The notes under the pieces are model-generated. The model saw nothing but the letters and a program-made list of their open reading frames with translations, made no database searches and was not told where the DNA came from. A DNA stretch of 64,000 nt from assembly GCA_035508495.1 (NCBI GenBank), contig DATJMX010000001.1:167734-231733 (forward strand), in the 5' to 3' direction. This DNA is from Candidatus Binataceae bacterium (lineage in GTDB: Bacteria; Desulfobacterota; Binatia; Binatales; Binataceae). Both the position numbers and the translations under genes were made by a program. Below are positions 53,818 to 60,445 of the stretch, in pieces (position 1 is the first letter of the stretch; every line of letters starts with the position of its first letter).

Positions 53818-54015
53818 GTCTTGCTGGCCCGTTTGCGCTGGCGCTTCGTAGCGCGGCGCTTCATCTCGGCTGAACGCAGCTCCGGCATCATACCGGCCCA
53901 GTGGGCCTTAGCGGCCCGCGCCGGCGGCTTCTTTCTTCTCGTCCTTCGTTTTACCTTTCCATCGAGCCGAACGCGCGCGCTTGAGGTGCTCCTTGCGCGA
54001 AACCATTGGCAGCAT
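53814..54015 (-). pseudogene. Frameshifted small Lys/Arg-rich protein
   Basis: From 54015 one frame reads MVSRKEHLKRARSARWKGKT and KDEKKEAA and then stops, while the adjacent frame continues AKAHWAGMMPELRSAEMKRR and TKRQRKRASKT. Joined across a one-base shift, the two make a continuous protein with the repeat pattern (A)KARWxGMxPExRSxEMKRR found in small bacterial DNA-associated proteins. It heads the small gene run upstream of the sheath gene. Confidence 0.5.
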
Positions 54016-54636
54016 CGTATCTGCGATTGATTGAAACATTCAAATCTCGCCTTGGGCTCGACTTTAAGACGCGCGTCCGGGACACAAATCATTCGAAACG
54101 ACGCGCATCTATACCCACTTGGCACGGCGTCATCTGTCCGAAATTCATCGGCGCGCGCATCCGCTCACCGCGGGCAGTTACATTCCGGAACGGATTAGCT
54201 ACGCGGCTTCGGCAGATCAGGAATATGCGAATCGTCGGCGCGATCGGTGCGAGAGCAGTTCCGCGCTGTAGGAGTTGAAGCTTTTCGTCAGGTTCTGGTT
54301 TTGAACGAGCAGAGGACGTTCGAAGATCGACAGTCGGTCGCTGGCTGCGGTCAATCCGGCGTTTCGATCCGTCAAAGTGTCAGATCTTAACGCTGCGTGC
54401 GGCTTCTTCAAATTCGGGAGCGTCAAAAACAGCCTCCCGCACTGACGGATCGAAAGGCCGTTTTCTTTTTCTCTGCGTGGTGCTTCTGACGCTTTGACAC
54501 TTTGGCGCCTGCGCGCGAGATATACATGAGCCGCAACGACTTGCGAATGTGCGAACGAGCCGAGCTTCCGAGCGTGAAAGAGAAACTACGACGCAGGCTT
54601 TTCGACGCATCAGAGATCGGCGAGGAGACCCGAAAA
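54016..54636. other. Non-coding stretch before the universal stress protein gene
   Basis: About 620 bp with no supported gene. It contains repeat copy A and its inverted arm, listed separately. Confidence 0.5.
54371..54504. repeat. Inverted-repeat element containing 66-bp repeat copy A
   Basis: The 66 bp at 54433-54498 match 55820-55885 without gaps at 52 of 66 positions by eye; the best part is CTCTGCGTGGTGCTTCTGACGCTTTGAC. An inverted version of the end (GTCAAAGTGTCAG) lies at about 54372-54384, and TGACACTTTG at about 54495 is its exact complement over 10 bp, giving ends like those of a small mobile or folded element. It is about 140 bp upstream of the universal stress protein gene. Confidence 0.5.
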
Positions 54637-55119
54637 ATGATGGCGATTAAGAGAATCTTGGTGCCGATCGATTTCTCTGCGCCTTCGTTGAAAGCACTCG
54701 ACGAGGCAGTCGAATTCAATCAACCGTACGGAGCCGAAATCATCCTGCTTTGCGCCGTCGAACATAACTATTACGAGTCGCTAGCGTCGGTACCTAATTC
54801 CGGAGCGCTTGTCGCAGAAGAAGTGCGAGCGGCGCAAGAGAAGCTGGAGGGAATCCGCGAAAATTTAGCCGCGCGCGGCGTCAAGTGCCGGACACTAGTA
54901 GAATTGAGCGTACCCTTCCAAGCGATCGTTGACGCGGCGAAAAAAGTAGATGCAAGTTTGATCTTCATGTCGACGCATGGGCGCACCGGACTGGCGCACG
55001 TCCTCGTGGGCAGTGTCGCGGAGAGGGTTGTGCAGCACGCCGGATGTCCAATCCTCTTGCTTCGAAGCTCGGCTGATGCGACGAAACCCAAAAACAAGAC
55101 AATCAGGGCAAAGACTTGA
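54637..55119 (+). CDS. Universal stress protein UspA-family
   Basis: A 160-residue single-domain UspA protein. It begins AIKRILVPIDFSAPSLKALD, has ASLIFMSTHGRTGLAHVLVG and then SVAERVVQHAGCPILLL; the G-x2-G-x9-G-S/T pattern marks an ATP-binding type. USPs help cells survive stationary phase and stress. The start at 54637 (or the next ATG at 54640) follows GAGGAG; the open frame extends to 54502 without similarity. Two small genes follow on the same strand. Confidence 0.88.
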   Translation: MMAIKRILVPIDFSAPSLKALDEAVEFNQPYGAEIILLCAVEHNYYESLASVPNSGALVAEEVRAAQEKLEGIRENLAARGVKCRTLVELSVPFQAIVDAAKKVDASLIFMSTHGRTGLAHVLVGSVAERVVQHAGCPILLLRSSADATKPKNKTIRAKT

Positions 55120-55168
55120 CCAGCGGAAAACTCGTTGAACAAGCGATTTCCAAGAAGGAGGCGAAGCC

Positions 55169-55381
55169 ATGACAGAACGAGAAGCGATCAGCGTTTTCGA
55201 CGGACTGCGGAAAGCGCTGCAATCAATTCCCCCTGGAGAAGATGCCCGCGCGGTGGGTGCATTGCTACGCACCCACGTTTTTCATTCATCTTCAATCGCT
55301 TCGGAATTGTCATCGGCTTTGGCGATGCTTCGCAATGTGTTTAGGGAAATCCAGAAATGGGAAGCACAAAATCCAAATTAG
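55169..55381 (+). CDS. Small helical protein after the stress protein
   Basis: A 70-residue protein (MTEREAISVFDGLRKALQSI...) predicted to be helical, with a very strong ribosome binding site (AAGGAGG, 8 bases before ATG). It lies 49 bp after the UspA stop and is probably in the same transcript. No family is recognised. Confidence 0.6.
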   Translation: MTEREAISVFDGLRKALQSIPPGEDARAVGALLRTHVFHSSSIASELSSALAMLRNVFREIQKWEAQNPN

Positions 55382-55459
55382 GACAGTAGCCAGCCGTTCA
55401 GACAGATTGCTATCTGAGCGCCGTTTAGTTTACGTTTCATAACAAGGAGGGAAACGAAG

Positions 55460-55660
55460 ATAGCAAATGACCTGAAGTGTCGCGCAATGCTTCTGGCTCA
55501 GCAAATTGCCACCTGGGAAGCCTGGCACGACGAAAAAGCCGCTGCGAGGCAGGGCGCACTTCAATCGTGGGAGCGCGAACTGTTGAAATGGGATCACTGC
55601 GATACGCTGGACGGCGAGCTATGGGGGCACTTGCAGCACTGGGCGCGAAACAGAACTTAG
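55460..55660 (+). CDS. Small Trp-rich protein, possible non-ATG start
   Basis: A strong ribosome binding site (AAGGAGGG at 55444-55451) is followed by an ATA codon that opens a frame of about 66 codons, while the nearest in-frame ATG is at 55487. The encoded sequence (MLLAQQIATWEAWHDEKAAA, then LQSWERELLKWDHCDT) is helical with several tryptophans, and looks more protein-like than the other frames here. Either the start has mutated from ATG to ATA, or a weak non-standard start or the ATG at 55487 is used. It is the third member of the stress-protein gene run. Confidence 0.45.
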   Translation: MANDLKCRAMLLAQQIATWEAWHDEKAAARQGALQSWERELLKWDHCDTLDGELWGHLQHWARNRT

Positions 55661-56128
55661 CCCACTTCAAGCGCTCCGGCTAAGGCCGCGATATCCTGCT
55701 GCGTAGCAATTTGAAGCTGAACACTACAGCTAAAACTACTGCGTACAGAACACAATAGGCAATAACGGCGAGTGCCGCACCTGCTGCCATGCGCTGCCGG
55801 GGCGCCGAGTGTCAATTGAATTCCTGCATTGACGGATTGAAAATTCAGTTTCCATTTCTCTGCGTGATGTTTCTGACGCTTTGACGGTTCGGAATCAACA
55901 TCACTGGCTTGGAGTCGACACCGCGGTCGATCAAGGGCAGGCGCTTCTGTGGATCGTCCAGCGGCGCGTCGCAAACACGAGTTTGTCGCTTTGCGCAGCC
56001 GGCCAGTTTCCGGCCTCGACTGAGGCCTCGGCCAATACGAATTCAGCCTGGATTTGCAAATAACATTATTTGACGGTACTAGAGTCATCGCGCCAAGTTA
56101 GGAGAGTAGTAGTGTATTTTTTTTCAAT
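55661..56128. other. Non-coding stretch before the first beta-propeller gene
   Basis: About 470 bp without a supported gene; it contains repeat copy B. The last 70 bp before the propeller gene are AT-rich and include ATTTGACGG and a T-rich stretch, consistent with a promoter region. Confidence 0.5.
55820..55885. repeat. 66-bp repeat copy B
   Basis: It matches copy A at 54433-54498 without gaps; the shared end CTCTGCGTGATGTTTCTGAC then GCTTTGAC is the best conserved part (2 differences in the last 30 bases). It has no inverted copy beside it. It is about 240 bp upstream of the propeller gene. Confidence 0.55.
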
Positions 56129-57364
56129 ATGAAGAGTCTATTTGTCGCTTGCGTCGGCGCAATCCTCGCGATCACTGGAATATCCGATCGTGTATTCGCG
56201 CAAAGCATTAATCCTGAGAGCCAGGAAATCCAGCTTGCTGGCTCTCCATTCGCGATCGTCACCACCCCTGACGGTGGATATGTGTTTGTTTCGATGGGCG
56301 CCTTCCTGCCCCACAGCAGCAACGGAATCGCGATAATAAAACAGCGAGGGAATTCCGCTAGTCTCTTGCGGGTGCTTGAGACCGGAGGCGATACTTTCGG
56401 CTTGACGATCACCAGCGACGGCAGGTACCTGGTCGATACCGTTCAGACCGAAAAGGGCTCGACCGCACCTGAAGGCGCTCAAATCATCGACGTAAAAAAA
56501 GCGATCGCTGGCCAATCCGATGCCATCATCGGCACCGTACCGACCAGCCCGACGACGGCGAGTTCGATCGAGGTTGGCCTTTCCAACGATAACCGTTTCG
56601 CATTTGTTTCGAACGAGTTCGACGATACCATCAGTGTGATCGATATAGGAAAGGCTCTCCGGTCGCGGGGCGGAACGAGCCCGATCGTCGGGACGATTCC
56701 GGTCGAACACGCACCGGTTGGACTCGCGTTTACGACCGACGGCCGCTATCTGTACATCACCAATGAAAAGGCACTCGACACCGATCCGGACTACCAAGGA
56801 AACGTCTGCTCGATTCCAAACGGCATCGGAAATCCGCCGCCAACCACGCCAGGGCCTTACGGACGCCTGACGGTAATCGATGTCCGCAAGGCCGAGACCA
56901 ATCCCGCGGCGTCGGTGCGAACGGCGATTTACGCAGGATGCTCGCCGACACGCGTATTTCTCTCGCAGAACAATTCTCTCGTGTGGGTGTCGGCACGCGA
57001 CGAAGACAACCTGCTCACTTTTAGCGCGCCGGCGGTTCTCGCTAATGCTCCCAATCCCCTTTTGTCAACTACACCGGTCGGAGTCGCGCCCGACGGGGCT
57101 CAGACATTCGATCATCGACGCTACATCGCTGTCGCGAACACCAATCGTTTCTACACCGGCCAGGCCGGTACCGTGAGTATCCTCGACTACGCCAAGGCGT
57201 TGAGTGGCGCGGGAAACGCTGCGACTCTGGGAACGTTCCCGGCAGGCGCGTTCCCCCGCCAATGGAGTTTATCCCCGAACGGCAAGCTTCTATATCTGGG
57301 CGAATACAGTTCCGACGTGCTCGCGATTTACCCGGTGCGCTCGCTGGTAGAAGCGGTCAGGTAG
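56129..57364 (+). CDS. Secreted YncE-like beta-propeller protein
   Basis: A 411-residue protein with a signal peptide (MKSLFVACVGAILAITGI, cleavage near RVFAQ). It consists of repeating strands with PDGGYVFVS, SDGRYLVDT, NDNRFAFVSNEFDDTISVID, TDGRYLYITNE and PNGKLLYLGEYSSDVLAIY, the pattern of YncE/lactonase-type seven-bladed propellers. It probably sits in the periplasm or outside the cell and binds ligands or acts as a lactonase; no catalytic set can be confirmed. A second, different propeller gene follows on the same strand. Confidence 0.75.
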   Translation: MKSLFVACVGAILAITGISDRVFAQSINPESQEIQLAGSPFAIVTTPDGGYVFVSMGAFLPHSSNGIAIIKQRGNSASLLRVLETGGDTFGLTITSDGRYLVDTVQTEKGSTAPEGAQIIDVKKAIAGQSDAIIGTVPTSPTTASSIEVGLSNDNRFAFVSNEFDDTISVIDIGKALRSRGGTSPIVGTIPVEHAPVGLAFTTDGRYLYITNEKALDTDPDYQGNVCSIPNGIGNPPPTTPGPYGRLTVIDVRKAETNPAASVRTAIYAGCSPTRVFLSQNNSLVWVSARDEDNLLTFSAPAVLANAPNPLLSTTPVGVAPDGAQTFDHRRYIAVANTNRFYTGQAGTVSILDYAKALSGAGNAATLGTFPAGAFPRQWSLSPNGKLLYLGEYSSDVLAIYPVRSLVEAVR

Positions 57365-57598
57365 CGGCGTCTCTCAACCAATTAGTTGATCGCTGCGCCC
57401 GGTTCGCGCCGCGCGCGATTCCGGCGAGGCTATACGCAAACAGACTTCTCGCCAAATACTGGTCCCGATGAAGTGCATCGCGAAAAATTCGGATTTAAAG
57501 GGCTTTCAAAAATTTTCGAAATTAAACCGCTTGGCGACTCGCGCGGACTTCGTCAACTATTCGCGATCACGTTGCGCGGCCAGCCTCGGAGAAGACTG

Positions 57599-58804
57599 TT
57601 GAAAGGTAAAATCAAATCAACTATCGCTCTGGTCGCATTCATGACTATTGCTGGGGCCGGAACTCCAGCAAATGCTCAACCAATCTCCCCAGCTGAATGC
57701 AGTTTCAGCGCGTGTATCTCAGATGCCTTAGCGACATTTGCTCGTTGCAAGGATCCTTTCGGCCGCGCTGGCGAATCGAACACGACCACTGCCTCGTCCC
57801 CCATCGGAGCAAGCTGCACGGCACAACTCCGACAGGACACCACGACCTGCGGATGGAACGAGTTCGTCTGCGGCACCCAGAAATTCGCAATTCAGACACC
57901 ACAGTTCATCACGAACACCTACGGCAATGTTGACTATTGGCCGCGATTCGCTCCTGATGGCCGCACGGTCCTCTTTACGCGCTGCGCCAATGATCCGAGT
58001 TGCACCGTTGACGGAACCGCAGGCCCTTTCGCGCTCTACACGATACCGGCGCGAGGCGGCACACCAGAGCCTTTATACCTGCCACCGAGCGGCGATGCGG
58101 CCACGAGGCCAGATTGGTCCTGGAACCGATCACTCAAGTCAGCTCAGATCGCGTTCGAGTTGACAGGCTCAGTAGAGACGTTTTCGCAACTCTGGTTGCT
58201 CAATTCCGACGGATCCTCTCCCCAGATGGTTTCAACGCCGGCAGGAAAAGCCTCCTACCCGTCCTTCTTTCCGCGCGGAAATGAAGTCTCGATCGAGGTC
58301 CCGGACAAGCCCGGTCCATTCTTGCAGTTTATCGGACTACCCGCAGGCAATCTGATCGCTACTCAAAATTTGTTGTGGACCGGAGAATCTTCTGTCTCGC
58401 GCGACGGAAAGATGCTCGCGCTGGCTGCACAAGAACCGGTGATGGGCGGAACTTACAACGACTCGAACAACATGATCTGGATTGAGAACGCGAACGGCAG
58501 CGACTTGCGCATGCTCGATGGAATCGAAGGGCGCACGCCCAACTGGTCGCCGCACGACACGCTGGTCGAATTCGAATCGACCCGCAACTGCACCAACGGC
58601 AACTACGCGATCTTCGTCGAGCCTCCGACTGGCGGAAATGCACTCCAAATCACGAGCTGCGCATTCAACGCCAATCACGCCGTCTGGTCGCCCGACGGCC
58701 GCGAGTTCGCTGTCGCAGTCGAGCTTCCCAACACCGGAAATCTGAACCAGGGCGGATGGTGGGGAATTGCGATTTTGCGGGTGCCGTTCGGACTAGTTCC
58801 CTAA
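57599..58804 (+). CDS. Secreted TolB-like beta-propeller protein
   Basis: A 401-residue protein. I start at a TTG (57599) preceded by GGAG, which yields a signal peptide LKGKIKSTIALVAFMTIAGA, cleaved near ANAQP. The mature part opens with six to eight cysteines (CSFSACISDALATFARC and CTAQLRQDTTTCGWNEFVCG) and then has TolB/WD40-like strands (NVDYWPRFAPDGRTVLFTR, AVWSPDGREFAVAVEL). The cysteine-rich head is unusual for TolB-like propellers. Role unknown; it lies after the YncE-like gene and converges with the cytochrome gene. Confidence 0.7.
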   Translation: MKGKIKSTIALVAFMTIAGAGTPANAQPISPAECSFSACISDALATFARCKDPFGRAGESNTTTASSPIGASCTAQLRQDTTTCGWNEFVCGTQKFAIQTPQFITNTYGNVDYWPRFAPDGRTVLFTRCANDPSCTVDGTAGPFALYTIPARGGTPEPLYLPPSGDAATRPDWSWNRSLKSAQIAFELTGSVETFSQLWLLNSDGSSPQMVSTPAGKASYPSFFPRGNEVSIEVPDKPGPFLQFIGLPAGNLIATQNLLWTGESSVSRDGKMLALAAQEPVMGGTYNDSNNMIWIENANGSDLRMLDGIEGRTPNWSPHDTLVEFESTRNCTNGNYAIFVEPPTGGNALQITSCAFNANHAVWSPDGREFAVAVELPNTGNLNQGGWWGIAILRVPFGLVP

Positions 58805-59017
58805 CCTGGAAGCAACGCCCTCTGGTTGCCAGACCTTATGCCGCGACTCTCGCGGTCGATGGAATCGAGCCTCCATCCGCGCCGCGCGAGGGTTCGGGCA
58901 ACGCTCTTTTTTCGTCCGCATGTGCTGGCGACCCCAAGTGATTAAATCTTTTGGGTACTGACCCAATCTGCCGTTGACTGGGCGCCCAGATGCCTTCATG
59001 AATATCGTTCCACTCCT

Positions 59018-59488
59018 TCACTGATCGCGCTTCACAATCAATGAGCGCTTCTGTTCGATCGATGCACCATGCGCGACAGTCTGAATTGATTGCAGGTAAT
59101 GAACTATATCCGCGACACTGTCGCTCACCTGGTTCGGGTTGCCTTGTCCCTCAGGATACTGCCACATCTCCTCTCCCCATACTGGCATATCGCGTGGACC
59201 GTGAGCCTTAACGTCCGCCCGGCCGTCCATGAAGCGGGCTATTTGCGCTTCCGGTAGAGGATTTCCATACCTCTTGGAAAGCACGCGCAAGTCCGCCGGT
59301 GGTGTTTTGAGTTCATGTTCCAGCGGGCCGTGCCCATCGCCGTTGACTCCATGGCAAGCCGCACAGTGTTGCAGGTACAACTCTCGACCCTTTGCGATAT
59401 CGCGATCGCCGGCTGTCGCACGTGCGCTGATTGAAAGACATCCGAGTAGCAGCATGACCAGTGAAAACTTTCTTGAAATCACTTCCAT
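59018..59488 (-). CDS. Exported c-type cytochrome
   Basis: A 156-residue protein with a signal peptide (MEVISRKFSLVMLLLGCLSI, cleavage near ATA) and one haem-binding motif CAACHGVNGDGHGPLEHEL; the distal ligand may be a Met in PRDMPVWGEEMWQ. It belongs to the cytochrome c class I type found in periplasmic electron transfer. The start at 59488 is preceded by purine-rich sequence; the longer frame to 59644 is not signal-like. It converges with the TolB-like gene and no partner oxidase is nearby. Confidence 0.82.
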   Translation of the reverse strand: MEVISRKFSLVMLLLGCLSISARATAGDRDIAKGRELYLQHCAACHGVNGDGHGPLEHELKTPPADLRVLSKRYGNPLPEAQIARFMDGRADVKAHGPRDMPVWGEEMWQYPEGQGNPNQVSDSVADIVHYLQSIQTVAHGASIEQKRSLIVKRDQ

Positions 59489-60445
59489 CGCGCTCCGTTT
59501 TTTTCTTTCATTCTCCCGGCCGCTGCAAGGTGCGGCTTGTGAATTGGAGGATTTCGTCGGCGCATGCGCGCGACAAAATTCACTGCCGAGTACCGCAGAT
59601 TCGGCACAGCACTTCCAGTCCGGGCCTCGCCAGCGGCCTCGCACCGGGGATTTTGAGATTCTTCAATCCTCCTTCTCCCTCAATACCCGCCTACAATCCA
59701 TCTGATGTCCGCCAGCAAGCGCTTGTGAAGAAGCCCCGTGGGCGGCCAAGCATAAAAACCTATTTAAGCCGGATTCGCGCAGCAATCTCTATCGCCCGCG
59801 CGCAGGCCGCATGTGGCAACGGATGCATCAGTGGGCGTGACAAGGAAAGTTGACCATCTTTCCCGATGCAACATTTGTTGTCAGTGAGGCTCTGAAAGTG
59901 CGCCGCGGCTTTCGGCGCTAGAGAGATCATCGGTCTGTGTCTGGGGCGGACCGAAGGAACTAGTCGAGACGATCCGTCTTATCCGCCGCGCAGTCGAACA
60001 CGGCGTGACCCCTGATTGACACCGCCGATTCATACGGCCCCGAAGTGTCCGAGAGATTGCTCGCGCAGGCGCTCTCGCCTTATTCGCCGCGACCTCGTGG
60101 TCGCGATGCGGCGGTTGTTTGGTCGCATGCTGCGATCGCAACGCTGCCGCAGCCAGCGGGATGAGCCGACATCTAGCCGAGTAGATTTTGATGATGACGC
60201 TTGGAGGCGGGACAAGCGTCTGCGGATACGCACGCATAAGGAATGGATCTCGGTGTTCTGTATCAACGCGAGGCAGAACGCGCCAGTTGTGACCTGGAAA
60301 ACGCTTGGACTCAAATCCTGGCAAAGATTGCAAGCCATGTGATCTTAGTGCCAGCCTGAATCGGGTTTCAAAACGGAAATTCCGATCAAAAGAGAAGGTA
60401 GATCTTGTTGGTTCGCAAAGATGTCCCGACGAGGCAGCATTGAAA
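59489..60445. other. Long stretch with an aldo/keto reductase remnant
   Basis: Nearly 960 bp between the cytochrome gene and the glucosidase gene. The only recognisable content is the frameshifted aldo/keto reductase remnant near 59.9-60.1 kb. A short frame at 59461-59853 encodes an AT-hook-like KKPRGRP motif but nothing else, and I do not call a gene there. Confidence 0.5.
59884..60092 (+). pseudogene. Aldo/keto reductase remnant
   Basis: Translating across three frames gives AAFGAREIIG, then VWGGPKELVETIRLIRRAVE and HGVT, and after a shift LIDTADSYGPEVSERLLAQA and LSPYS. This is the N-terminal part of an aldo/keto reductase, including the catalytic Asp and Tyr region (IDTADSYG). No frame continues into the rest of the barrel, so about a third of the gene remains. 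Confidence 0.6.

Noticed and set aside
58840..58935. A T-arm-like stretch on the minus strand (GGCTCGATTCC)
   Set aside because: No acceptor or anticodon stem can be formed around it, so it is not a tRNA or tmRNA that I can support.
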